DNA of 64,000 nt. Origin: Nephrocerus scutellatus (taxonomy: Eukaryota > Arthropoda > Insecta > Diptera > Pipunculidae). Below the pieces are notes generated by a model, which saw only the letters and a program-made list of their open reading frames with translations, did not search any database and was not told where the DNA came from. Of this stretch, positions 34,505 through 45,117 are shown piece after piece. The stretch is from positions 118,802,787-118,866,786 of the forward strand of contig OX352763.1 of assembly GCA_947095585.1 (NCBI GenBank), given 5' to 3'. Numbering within the stretch: the stretch's first letter is position 1; every line of letters starts with the position of its first letter. The position numbers were made by a program, and so were the translations under genes.

Positions 34505-34831
34505 AAACTGGCAGTATTTCCAACAATCACACGCGCCACATGCGAAACGCGACACACGTCACAAGCGGAATATAAAAAATGCTATTTTGGATTTAAGACA
34601 CTCACAAAATTTAAGCTCTCTAGGTCGTGTGGAAAGTGGTTAAAAATACCTCAAAGAAGTCTAGAACCGTTGAAGAGTTACACAGGGTGTGAGGTGATGT
34701 AAGGTCAAAAGTACGTCTCTTTACAATAAAACGCAGGGTGAAAATAGACCCCCCCAATACGATTTTTTTCTCGGAAGTAACCAAGGAATCACCACTATAA
34801 GTATTTACCACCTTAACAGATACACCCTGTA
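34505..34831 (+). repeat. RepY repeat unit followed by a CAGGGTGT...ACACCCTG element
   Basis: 34527-34680 matches RepY (20215-20800), including 'ctctaggtcgtgtggaaagtggttaaaaa'. From 34681 it continues 'cagggtgtgaggtgatgtaaggtcaaaagtac' and ends 'ccttaacagatacaccctgta'. The same block occurs at 42458-42572. The opposed CAGGGTGT/ACACCCTG ends next to TA look like Tc1/mariner-type MITE termini. However, homology between the two copies extends left of CAGGG, so this may be one larger composite repeat. Confidence 0.6.
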
Positions 34832-34839
34832 TATGATTT

Positions 34840-36985
34840 GTAGAAACAACATAGGACAGAAATTGAGGATCAATAACGATACAAATTCAAAAAAGTATTG
34901 CAAATACTGAGTAGGAGCTCTTTTGACATCGTAACCTTTTCATATTTTGGAAATTTCTTTAAATGGTCATAGGGGATGTACCTACACCGGCAAAAAGTTA
35001 ACATTGAAAATAAATTCTGTTCTGAATCATGCGCAGATATCTGGATGTAATATGAGGCGGCACCACAATTCCGCAATGCAACCGTGACTGACAGCCAAGT
35101 TCAACTGCTCAACAGTTGTACGCTTCAAAAAGTAACGAATTACAAGGATTATTACAATCCTTGTGAACATTCGTTGATGCTTTACCGCAAGCAAAGATAC
35201 TGAAGTCGGCAGATGCGTCCGAATACTGGCGGGAAACCTTTGCCAACTTTTCAATGTCACCCTCATTAGTTATCCAAATGGAAAAAAAAACCATACGCAC
35301 ACACACACACACACACACTCAAGCAACGAAAAATCCATTTTCCCACGTGAAAAAGCCAATGACCTTTCACGACGATTCGAGGGAAAACTTCGTTTCATTT
35401 GGTTTTTCGTTCGTCCTTCGTCCTTCGAACGAGCTGCGAAAAATCGAACGCCCTTGTCCTTTGTTGTACATAGTTTTGTTTCGGTTTGCGTGTGTTGGTG
35501 TGCTTTTTCATCCCATCGTCCTTTTCATCCTGAAGGATACGACAACGACATTGAAAATGATTTTCACTGTCGGGAAAACATCCCCCCGACTCATCGCATA
35601 CACAGCACGCAAGAAAACCCATCGTACGTACATTTATTACATTTTCCAAGGCGAAGGACATGGCCACTTTGAAGAAGCACCCGAAATATAAGGGTTGGTT
35701 TGTTATTGGCTATCACAGGAAGCGCCACACGTTCAACGTACTCTTCAGCGCCTTTCATTCTCTCTACAGTATGTAGAATGCGGGGTGCACAGCGAGCAAG
35801 GTGACCGTGAGCGTGACAGGGGAAGTGAATATTAAATTAATTTCTTTCTGGTTATTGTTCCTCTTGGAACGAATCGACTAAGAATGTCACAAGAATTCCA
35901 CAGTAACGCCAACCCCACTGAGCATCCATGTCTCTTCCGACATCCACATACAGAAAGAGACCGCGCCGCCCAATCGAACCCAAATTCTGACAGCCCGTGA
36001 GCATGAGCTCTGAATTCTCTTACATCACCAGCGCTCGACGATCGTACTCTCTGCTCGTTAGTGCTGCTTCCATCTTTGTTTTGTTTTATTTTTGGGTGGC
36101 AATGAACCCGAGTAACCTCGTATCGATGTGCGAACGGGTACGAGTATATAAAGCATCGAGTACATAATCACAGTTATATGGAACCATCTCCCAGTCTCCT
36201 CTATCTGCACCAACACCACTACACAGCCACGTAAATGCTTCCTCTCTGTATATGAGCGAAAGGACATTGACCAACACAACAACAATAAATGTAACTATGG
36301 TGACCTTCTGGAGTTCTTCTCCTCCTCCTCCACACTTTGCAAAGGATGTTTTTTTCTTGTTGCTGTTGTTGTTGTTGGCGGCCTGCGCTGCAAGCAGGAC
36401 TGTAATGATGGAGAAGCACAACACCAACAACCACTCGCTTTTTTGTGTGCTCCTGTGTGAGTAAATTAATCAATTTGCGCTTTGTGTACGTGGTAGCAGC
36501 GTCGTGCGGTAAGGTGGGGTGGGTTAGGAAGTGACACAAGCGCTCCCATTAACTGATAACAATAAGTGAGCGAGAATCGAGAAGAAAGCACAATACGGGT
36601 AGATACGAGTGGAGGGGCACGGACGCCTTATCAAACAGCGCGCATATCATCTTCAACCCCTGTTGAACTTGACTATTGTTGTAATGGCCTCTCGAAGCGA
36701 CAGAAGCAGCTATTAATAGCTGCGCTTTTCCTTATACTTGCTGTCCGGGGCTGAGATCGTTCCAATCTTATTGCCACGGTATCGCTTAAGTTTTAGCAAC
36801 AACAAAAAAATCTTTTTTCCGGTTGGGAAGGTGAGAGGTGGTTGATAGAGGATAATTGCAGTGCATCTTAAACTTTGCACTTCACGAACATATTCTGTGA
36901 TTGTCGCGAGCGAGCGTAGCTGTTGGGGGTAGCTATATACGAACTGGTGATTCTGGCTGAAAAGTCGCATTTAGAATCTACACAA
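34840..36985. other. No gene recognised; simple repeats
   Basis: Includes (ca)n at ~35298-35320 and gtt/ctc runs at 36325-36380. A 145-codon plus-strand frame (35254-35691) is anchored in the CA repeat (its His-Thr run) and overlaps minus-strand frames, so it is not called. Confidence 0.5.
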
Positions 36986-36987
36986 AT

Positions 36988-37224
36988 TTGTCAGTTGAAC
37001 TGAAAACCAATTTGGCGTTCAGGTGGTATTTTTTTCAAATGCAAAACCGACTACGTGTTTTTAAGCCTGGAATATCCTGGAAAGAAAACGATTTTCATCC
37101 TCTTTATATTGACTTGTTTAAAGCAGCGGAAGCCGATTTTTTAAAATCAAAACTTAAACCACGAAAATGCAAAAGAAAAACAAAAACTATCGAAACTTTT
37201 GAAATAATGTCAAAACCAAATTAG
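36988..37224 (+). other. Unrecognised 78-codon ORF, possible exon or retroposed fragment
   Basis: This frame is unlike its neighbours because it is not built on a simple repeat. Its end is lysine-rich (FLKSKLKPRKCKRKTKTIE) after an acidic and aromatic stretch (WKENDFHPLYIDLF). A potential 3' splice acceptor ('tttgtcag') lies just upstream at ~36990, but the polypyrimidine tract is poor. I recognise no family. It could equally be chance; confidence that it is coding is low. Confidence 0.15.
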
Positions 37225-37239
37225 GTTCGATTAAGCAAA

Positions 37240-38895
37240 TTACGCGCATTGCAGGGAAATTGGACTATAAGGGTGGTATGATAAGTCAGTGACTTTTTGA
37301 ATTAAGATGTTCCGTAGGCACCTATTTACGAACGTTTGTAATCTTTTTGTGATAGTAGCGGTCACCTTCCAAGTGCTGCACCCATACAACAGCACAGATT
37401 CAACATTTGAGCGGAACAGTCGCAGCTTGGTGTTTAAGCTGATCGCATTGCTTCGCCATATCATGGACATCATTCCAAACACCGATTTTGCTTTGCCGAT
37501 TCGGTTGGCAAAGTCCTGTTCGATTCCACCTTCGGTCGAGACAATACTCCCAAGATATTGAAAACTCTCTACTCTCTCTACCGACTGTCCAGCAATGCTA
37601 ACTTGAGTTACTGAGTTAGTTCCGAGGTTGGTGATTTTGCTTTTGGCAGCATTAATCTTCAAACCCGCAACATTGGCTCCCTTTCCATATTTGTTGTCAT
37701 TTGGTGCAGCTCCATAATCCTGTGTGAGAGTAGACAGATATTTGAGTTGAGATGTAAGAGTCCAACGAATTCCTCCGTTTCCAGTAGATAAAGCTGCGCG
37801 AAGTGCATCGCTTATCACCAACACAAAAAAGGATCGGCGATAGAATGCACCCTTGTCGCACCCCACTTACGATCTCGAATTCCTCCGACAGCTTTCCTCT
37901 ATGCAGCACATGACATTTAGAGCCATCATAGGTTGCTTTAATAATAGCTTATGTCGTTGGAGCGGCACGCCGAAGCTCTGCGGGTATACCATCTAGTCCT
38001 ACCGACTTGTTGTTCTTTAGTGCGTTAATCGCGGTAGCGATCTCGTCTTTACTAGGAGTTGAGGTGCGAATTCGGGAAATTGTTACTTCCGGCAGCTCCG
38101 TTTGATTTGGGTGCATATCGTTGGCGAATACGCGATTAAGGACCATAGAGAAATGCTCCTTCCTCATCTGAAACGAGTACGGCACCATCTAGGCCTTTCA
38201 CCGGATGTTGGCTAGAGCGGTCACCACCTGTCAGCTCTTTGGTGATTCTGTAAACGGTTCTGCTATCGCACCTGCTCGCTGCTTCCTCTGCTTTTGAGGC
38301 CAGGTTGTTAATATAATTACGTTTGTCACGTCTTACATTTTTCTTCGATACAGGGACTCAGCTCGATCCTCGCTACTGCTGGGTTATCTACAATACGAGC
38401 TTTAAGTAGCTTAAGTTCTTCAATCCGCCTCCAGGTATCTTCGGTAAGCCACGTGCTGTGCCTTGTCTGGCTTCTACCAACAATACTTTCCGCTCCAGAT
38501 GTGAAAACATTTTTCACAGCCTTCCAATGTTCTTGGATGGTTGTCGGCAATGAGCTTCTGATTACTTCCACTCCTTGCGATAAATGATCCCTTAATTATT
38601 GGCGTACTGAGGGGATCTTTAGCCGATCGATGTTATACCGAGGCATTCGGATGATAACTGGACAGTAGCTACCATAAGGTGATGATCCCGTACCATACCA
38701 ATGTCGGCTCCTCGTCTGTTTCGGAAGTCTAAAAACCAGCTCCTAAAACGTGGGCTGATCGCCACATGGTCGATTTGGTTGGATGATGATTGCCTGTCAG
38801 TTGACACCCAGCTGACCTTGTGGCAGGTCTTATGCTCAAACATGGTGCCTCCTATGACAAGGTGGTCCTTCATTGTCGTTGCCTACCTTGGCATT
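37240..38895 (-). pseudogene. RTE-type LINE (RTE-B), endonuclease to C-terminus, degenerate
   Basis: The minus strand carries the endonuclease end (VSWVSTDRQSSSNQIDHVAI and RRGADIGMVRDHHLMVATV, 38870-38640). The linker is WLTEDTWRRIEELKLLKARI (~38460). The RT start is INALKNNKSVGLDGIPAEL (~38020), followed by FEIVSGVRQGCILSP (~37875). A diverged region then leads to GLKINAAKSKI, FQYLGSIVSTEGG and VLLYGCSTWKV (37680-37360). The catalytic YADD is lost between the last two blocks. Frameshifts mean no function. Its endonuclease-to-RT organisation is standard for RTE; it is clearly distinct in sequence from RTE-A. Confidence 0.85.
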
Positions 38896-38999
38896 CTAGC
38901 CATCTGTTTTTTCAAACAGAAATATTTGCTATTTTAAGAGTTGCCAACTGGGCTGTCTCTAAAAAGATACAAGGCTACAAGGAAGGATAGCCAAGCTGC

Positions 39000-39450
39000 T
39001 CTACTAGTATTGGAATCACCTTGTGTCAACTCGAAGATTGTTCTGTAATGTAAGAAAATACTGAACTCTGTTTCAAGGTTCTATTTGGGTTCCGGGCCAT
39101 ACAGCAATAAAAGGAAATGAATCTGCTGATACATCCGCAAGAAGTGGTTCTTCCGATGTCCCTATTGGTCCGGAACCAATCTTAGGCTTGAGTCAGGCAA
39201 GCTTAACTATTAGTATTCGAAGATTTATGGGAGCCAAACAGGAGCCCTGTTGGAACTCCATAAATTCATGTAAAACTACCAAGTATGTACTTTGTAGGTA
39301 GGCCGAACAAAGCACCGCTAAGTTCATTTCCGGAATATTTAGAAAAAACTGGTCGGTTTATTTACAGACTTTACTTTTCCGACTTGGTTCGAGTTGGGAC
39401 TGATATCTGCAGGAAAGGGATTGACTGGGGACGTTTTTTGTACGCGACTG
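39000..39450 (+). pseudogene. C-terminal RNase H fragment of a LINE
   Basis: The plus strand reads WVPGHTAIKGNESADTSARSG (~39085-39145), the last catalytic motif of LINE-encoded RNase H. It continues IGPEPILGLSQASL and then, after a frameshift, a region equivalent to the zinc-knuckle end of such ORFs (NKAPLSSFPEYLEKTGRFIYRL). It is probably of the LOA/R1/I type and 5'-truncated. It lies just outside the left end of the DD41D element. Confidence 0.65.
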
Positions 39451-39561
39451 AATTAGCGTATCGTTTGTTGTACAATATCAATGAGAACAAATGGATATGG
39501 TATCATCGCTTATGAGATCGAGTACCTATCATAATTTGATCGTTCACGCTCAGTGATTATA

Positions 39562-40863
39562 ACGGGTGTTTTTTTAAGAGGTTGCCGATTTTTTTTTTGA
39601 ATAAAACACATATAAAATTATGAAATGACCAACATTTTTTTTTATTTGGTAGATAATTTTGGCATTTAACATTTAAACACAATTTCTGGCATATGGCTAC
39701 CACGACTATTTTTCACAAATGTCATTCTGGAGGTCCAATTTTCCAGCACTTTTTCAAGCATTTGAGGGCGTATGTCAGCAATGACACGTTGAATATTGGT
39801 TTCCAAAGCGTCAATCGATTGAGGTTTATCCACATAAACCAATGACTTCACGTATCCCCACAAAAAGTAATCGAGTGGCGTCAAATCGCACGAACGCGGA
39901 GGCCAATTCACCGGACCATTTCTCGAAATAATGTTGTCGTTGAATGTTTCTTTCAATAAGTCGATTGTTTCACGTGCTGTATGGCAAGTGGCACCATCTT
40001 GTTGAAACCACATTTCATCCATATCCATATCTTCAAGATTTGACAACAAAAACTCATTTAACATGGTTCTGTATCGATTTCCATTCACGGTAACGCGTCG
40101 TCCTTCCTCATTTTTAAAGAAATATGGACCGATGATCCCACCAGCCCATAGACCGCACCAAACAGTACATTTATCAGGATGCATTGGTAATTCTTGAACG
40201 GCGTGTGGATTATCTTTGCTCCAAATGCGACAATTTTGTTTGTTGACGTATCCATTTAACAAAAAATGCGCCTCATCACTGAAGAGAATTTTACGGTAAA
40301 AAAATGGATCTTCGTTCAATTGATTTAACGACCAATCACTGAATTCACGGCGCAAACGATGGTCGTGTGGCTTTAATTCTTGCACCAATTGAATTTTGTA
40401 TGGCACCAAACCCAAATCTTTACGTAAAATTTTCCATAAAGTCGATGGACAAAGTCCAATTTGCTGAGCACGACGACGAATCGATAAATTGTCGTTTTCT
40501 TCGACACTGGCCTCAACGACAGCAATATTTTCTTCTGTACGAACTCTTCTCATTCTTGTCGGTGGCTTGGCATCCAAAAGAGTGAATGTAGACCGAAATT
40601 TGGTAATTACGTTCTTTATGGTGGTCTCTGACGGACGATTATGTGCACCATAAAATTCACGAAGTGCTCTATAAACATTTTTAATTGAACACTGATTTTG
40701 AAAATAAATTTCCACGATTTGAAAACGTTGTTCTGGAGTTAACCTATTCATAATGATTTGCCAAACAATACTGAGTAGAAATGCCACTTTGAGCTGTCAA
40801 AACAACTGTCATAAAATAAAACGACATCTATCGGAAAAACAAACCTCCTTAAAAATCACCCTT
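39562..40863 (-). mobile_element. Complete DD41D mariner-type transposon (1302 bp)
   Basis: The termini are ACGGGTGTTTTTTTAAGAGG (left) and, in reverse complement, AAGGGTGATTTTTAAGGAGG (right), an imperfect ~20-bp inverted repeat. Each is bounded by TA (39560-39561 and 40864-40865), the target duplication expected for IS630/Tc1/mariner. A single intact transposase fills the interior. Non-coding ends are about 100 bp on each side. The deleted palindromic derivative at 56770-57316 shares both the ~110 bp 5' region and the 3' region, showing the family has spread here. Confidence 0.92.
39666..40751 (-). CDS. DD41D (mariner/rosa-like) transposase, intact
   Basis: This is a 361-residue DDD transposase that would cut and paste the flanking element as a DNA-binding nuclease in the nucleus. 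The start chosen is MNRLTPEQRFQIVEIYF at 40751. An in-frame upstream ATG at 40787 would add 12 residues unlike the family, and the conserved helix-turn-helix begins directly after MNRLT. Numbering below is from that upstream ATG. N-terminal HTH ~18-65, with FRSTF; second DNA-binding domain ~85-130 (LSIRRRAQQIGLCPSTLWKIL). The catalytic Asps are D171 (FSDEAHF), D264 (FQQDGATCHT) and D306 (TPLDYFLWG). There are 41 residues between the last two, hence DD41D, as known for the rosa group. All three are present, with no frameshift. Activity is inferred, not shown. Confidence 0.93.
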   Translation of the reverse strand: MNRLTPEQRFQIVEIYFQNQCSIKNVYRALREFYGAHNRPSETTIKNVITKFRSTFTLLDAKPPTRMRRVRTEENIAVVEASVEENDNLSIRRRAQQIGLCPSTLWKILRKDLGLVPYKIQLVQELKPHDHRLRREFSDWSLNQLNEDPFFYRKILFSDEAHFLLNGYVNKQNCRIWSKDNPHAVQELPMHPDKCTVWCGLWAGGIIGPYFFKNEEGRRVTVNGNRYRTMLNEFLLSNLEDMDMDEMWFQQDGATCHTARETIDLLKETFNDNIISRNGPVNWPPRSCDLTPLDYFLWGYVKSLVYVDKPQSIDALETNIQRVIADIRPQMLEKVLENWTSRMTFVKNSRGSHMPEIVFKC

Positions 40864-40869
40864 TATCTG

Positions 40870-42425
40870 ACAGCACAAGGTGAAATACTAGCTGAGTTGC
40901 ATGTGAAGCTTTCACATCTTTCCTTCACGATATACTTGACAGTTTGACAGTTTATCGTGATAAGCGACGGATGGTATTGGTATCCTCGTACCTACACCTA
41001 CTGATTAGGTGTCTTCCTTAGCTTAAATGCTTGATCTCTGCAACTGTTGCCACTAAGAGATTTTTCTGAATGATTTCGCAGATCGTTACCACTTTTTTGC
41101 CCACAAAGGGTTAGAAGACCGCCATTTGTAAAAAAAAAAACGTATGAAAAAAAGGCACAGAATGCAATTAATGACACTCAACGTCTACCAGATAAAAAGA
41201 CTGGCTCCCCCTTCTCTTATTTCTTAACTGCATCGTCAAGTTTCTCTTTTTTTGCAAAATAGGGGGGTATGATCGTGTGCGACATAATGACGCAATTCTT
41301 CAACAGGGACCAGGCTGAATCGCACTCACAACTTTTGGCCAGTCATTCTCTCTTCGGTTTTTACCGACAATCGCAAACTGGTTTTCTCCCTCTAACTCAT
41401 TATCGGTTGGCGGTTGGTTCTGGTTGGTCGATCGTCGCTTAGCATCGAGCTATAACTCTCTTACGATTTAGCAAATTTACGCGATCTCCCTGATGAACAC
41501 CCTGCAACCCCCTGTTTCGATCGAACATCAAACTTTCATCTGCTGTAGCCTATAGGCAGGTATAGCTGCCAGCCTTGGCCAACGCTGTTATAACTGTTTC
41601 GTTTGTACGACACGATATTGTTGTGTTGTATTTGTTCTCTGGATATGGATTGAGTATCTTTGGGCTTTTTGTTGTGAGTTTTAGGTATCTACTGGCGCTG
41701 GATGACGACCACTGCCGATTAATCGAAAGATGTGATGTGTCATTCGAAAAAAAACTCAATATCGATCGCTAGCGGCATTTTGGATGATGGGTTTTATTTT
41801 CATTTCTCTTCTCTCCAATCGTGGGAGTTTGTCTGCGCCATTTGATCCATTGAAGTGTGGCGCATGCACCAATCCGCATTCAAATTCAAAAACTATCTAC
41901 CTATCCATTCAACGTTTGTGTTGGATGTTTGGAATGTTTTGTGCTTAGCGGATATCTTAACGCCTTTCAATTTGTTAAAAGAAAAAGCGACAATGTCTGT
42001 ACAAAGCAATGAGACAACGATAATTTTTCTAAAGCGTTCCTGGTAATAAATGTTGTATAGTAACAACTTCGGGTTCTAAATCAGTCCTGCTGTATGGGGC
42101 GCAGGTGTGGGGATAAGAGATTTATGTTACTGTGGAAAACCTTTTTGAAACGGATATATGTATAAACTGTCCCATCGCACAACAAATAGTATGCTACTAG
42201 TTGAGGTCTCACCCCACTGTTTATGAATACCTTAAATTTTCATTTCGATTATATAGGTTGACTATACGTATAGCACCAACATTGTTCCATGGACTTGTAG
42301 GAAATTGGCTTTAATGCTGTTTTTGTCAAAAAAAATATATCCAAAAGCATTTCTCGAAATAATCGTGTTGATAACCTTCATTCTTTGATCTTAAAAATTC
42401 AATTTTCTTTCAAAAAAGATCAATA
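40870..42425. other. No gene recognised
   Basis: Unique sequence. Short frames only. No repeat shared with the window was noticed. Confidence 0.5.
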
Positions 42426-42429
42426 GTAA

Positions 42430-42574
42430 CCTTATAGCTGGAAGCGTTCAAGAGTTACAGGGTGTGAAGTAATGTTAGGTCAAAAGTACTTCTCCCATAC
42501 GATTATTTTTTTCACGAAATAAACCAAGAAATAACCCCTTAAGGTATTTGCCACCTTAACGGATACACCCTGTA
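42430..42574 (+). repeat. RepY-associated CAGGGTGT...ACACCCTG element, copy 2
   Basis: From the TA at 42456-42457, the sequence CAGGGTGTGAAGTAATGTTA runs to 'ggataCACCCTG' followed by TA (42573-42574), 115 bp. It aligns with 34681-34829. The ~25 bp left of the TA also align with 34655-34680, so the true boundary is uncertain. Confidence 0.6.
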
Positions 42575-42579
42575 TACAA

Positions 42580-44245
42580 GTACATATGTTTACATGTATG
42601 TATCTACGCAAAGCGTTTGTTTGTCAAAGATTTAAAATGTCTCTCTGGGCATTAATCGAAAAAAGGGCAGCTGTGACTCAGTCGATTCAAGGAGATGTTC
42701 ACGTATTGGAATGTACCTAACGAACCGAACACATCTGTTATCTGTAATTATTATTGAAGTCACTTAACCACCTCTCCCCACTCTCTCAATATTCGGATCG
42801 ATCGCTAATCACTTCGATTGCGATGGTTTAAAAAAAAAAACCATAAAAACGCATACATACGAATACAAAATATGTAAAACAGTATCGAACCAACAAATCC
42901 ACACGAAATGTGGGCAAGGGAGGCGCTTCGTGCGGAACTAAAAAGACTCCGACAGCCCATGATGGCGTGCTCCATTAACTCCATTAAAACCTTGTTAAAT
43001 TGGTTACAGTTATGTGCACAGTTCATGTGTACATAACTCATCTATGGGGAGCACTCACACGCACGCATGCACTCACACCGATACACTCTACGCATTGATA
43101 AAGCGACGCGTGAAACGCAATAAAAGCAAGCCAGCGAGCGACAAACAATAACAACATTTTTCTAAATTTATGAACCCCGAAAAGTTGCCGAAAACACTCA
43201 GTCTCTCTCTCTCTTTTGTTCCCACGAACCCCGTCACCGACCAAATCGTCCACAGTACTTCAAAGTCAGCTCCAAAAATGCTCTTCTGTCCGACGTTCCT
43301 TCAGTGTTGCCGGTTGCCGCTCGCCGGCGCTCTTTCAAATCATCGCTTTGTGTATCCCGAAAAAAAGAAGAACCAAAACTAAAATGTTTTTCTCAGAAGT
43401 TCATTGAACTTTGCTATTGAAATTTCGGCAACAATCACACAGAGATACAGATGCGCACACAGATACACGACACCACCACAAACGCACGCTCGCTAACATC
43501 GCTCATAGCGGATGGATGTGAACTACAAATACGTATTCCAATTCGTTGAGTGGAGTGGACGACGTTCGCGTTGTCACGCTGCGTATTTGTGTCCGTCAGA
43601 ATGTAGTGACAAGGGCGCCGCATTGTACTGGAGGAACCGTGGAGGAGGCAGCAGCAATCGCAGTGGTGGTTGTTGGCGGTAGTTTTAGTGTCGGTGTCGA
43701 ATTATTCCATTTCTTATTTTCAATTTAGGGGCAGTTCAACGTTTTCGCTGTTTTCCTTGTGAGGTTTTAAAAATACATTTTTGATGATTTCTATTGAAGA
43801 TACGTTTTTGACGAACAATGACTCTCATATGTTCATGTTCATATTAACAGCACACCGATTGGGGAGGTTAATGTCATTATGATTTCGGGTTATAAGTATA
43901 GTTTTCTATCGGACCAGTGCTGACAAAGTACGAACGATCGGAGTATTGTACTACTTTCGAAAAGTATGTACTCCGCTAATTGCGGGATTTTTTCAAAATT
44001 TCAATTCAATATTTAAATTATTTTTATTATGCGTACTCGTAAAAGTCAAATATTTCTTAAATACATATATGATTATGTTTTAAAGGCAGAAACTGTAACT
44101 GAATTATAATTCAAGTCAGCATTCAGCAACAAAATTCGCCCACAATCATGACCTCACAACCTATACCAAGAAAACCAAAAAGCGAGAATCTAATCAGGGC
44201 AGTATTGTGGAATCTGATCTAGATCTAGATAAACCGATTATCATA
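42580..44245. other. No gene recognised
   Basis: Unique sequence with runs such as acgcacgcatgcactcac (43060-43080) and tctctctctc (43202-43214). Frames are short and unsupported. Confidence 0.5.
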
Positions 44246-44248
44246 ACA

Positions 44249-44715
44249 TCTATATCTATATATAAAAGTGAAACTTTGTATGTATGTATGTCCGGTATGG
44301 ACTGCCAAACCCTTCAACCGATATCGCATTCTAACTTTGCATATGGGTTTTCTACCATAATAGGCACTTAATAGGCATATTTTGAAAGTGGTCAGACTCC
44401 TGAGTCAAAGGGTTCTCCATAAGAATTTTTTTTTATTGTTTCTACAAATTGCATGTTTTTATGAACCAATCGTGTTAAAACTTATTCTATAGTTTTCTGG
44501 GCTGGTGAGGTGGGTTGGTCAGTTGGTGCGAATTCAGTGGGTAGGGGTGGTTTGTGAGAGTGTGGTCATCTGAGGTCAGAGGTCCGTGGGCTGGTGGTCA
44601 GATGGCGGTGGGTCAGTGGGCGGGAGGTCAGTTGATGTAGTGTAAGTGGGCGGGTGTTCACTTGGTGGGGGTCAGTGGGATGGGGAAGCCGGGAAACGCC
44701 GGGTATTGCCGCTAG
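44249..44715 (+). mobile_element. Helitron-like non-autonomous element with internal gtcagtggg minisatellite
   Basis: The 5' end is TCTATATCTATATATAAAAG preceded by A, and the 3' end is ...GCCGCTAG followed by T. This matches Helitron rules (5' TC, 3' CTRR, insertion between A and T). Interior: a conserved block after the 5' end ('ggtcagactcctgagtcaa') and a degenerate g/t-rich array based on 'ggtcagtgggcggg' (44505-44690). No ORF; about 467 bp. Confidence 0.7.
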
Positions 44716-44718
44716 TAG

Positions 44719-45115
44719 TCTATATTAATAAAAATTAAATTCTGTATCTTTGTATGTCCTCTATACGTTTCCACTACGTTTATTAGATCGGGTTAAAACT
44801 TCGCATAGGGGTATTATACCATAATGAGCCTGTTTTTGTCATATTTTGGAAATGGTCAGACTCCTGGGTCAAGGGATCCGAATACGATTTTTTTTACAAA
44901 TATCAAGTTTTCATAAATTTTACAGAATCTTTTTAATAGTGGCGTCCTGAAATCTTTTATACCTGTTTGGTATTTAAAAAAAATCAAACCATCATATTTT
45001 GGAAGTACTCCGACCCTTTGGTCAGCAAGCTCCCATACAAATATTTTTCCTTATATACATATATTTTCATAAATTGTCAGCATTTTTTTTACAGTAGCCT
45101 CCTTAAATTTTGCAA
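44719..45115 (+). mobile_element. Second Helitron-like copy, 5' part only
   Basis: It begins three bases after the previous element with TCTATATTAATAAAAATTAA. It repeats the same internal block ('catattttggaaatggtcagactcctgggtcaa' aligns with 44374-44408). A further degenerate repeat of that block occurs at ~44990-45035 ('catattttggaagtactccgaccctttggtcag'). No CTAG end was found before the LINE RT begins. Confidence 0.6.
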
Positions 45116-45117
45116 AC

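Noticed and set aside
34681..34829. A simple Tc1/mariner MITE with fixed CAGGGTGT ends
   Set aside because: Similarity with 42430-42574 extends outside the presumed left end, so the boundary cannot be trusted. Reported as a repeat with this caveat.
35254..35691. 145-codon plus-strand ORF
   Set aside because: It contains a (ca)n microsatellite (the His-Thr run) and overlaps open frames on the minus strand. Nothing suggests coding.
40367..40585. 72-codon plus-strand ORF inside the transposon
   Set aside because: It is the antisense shadow of the transposase coding sequence.
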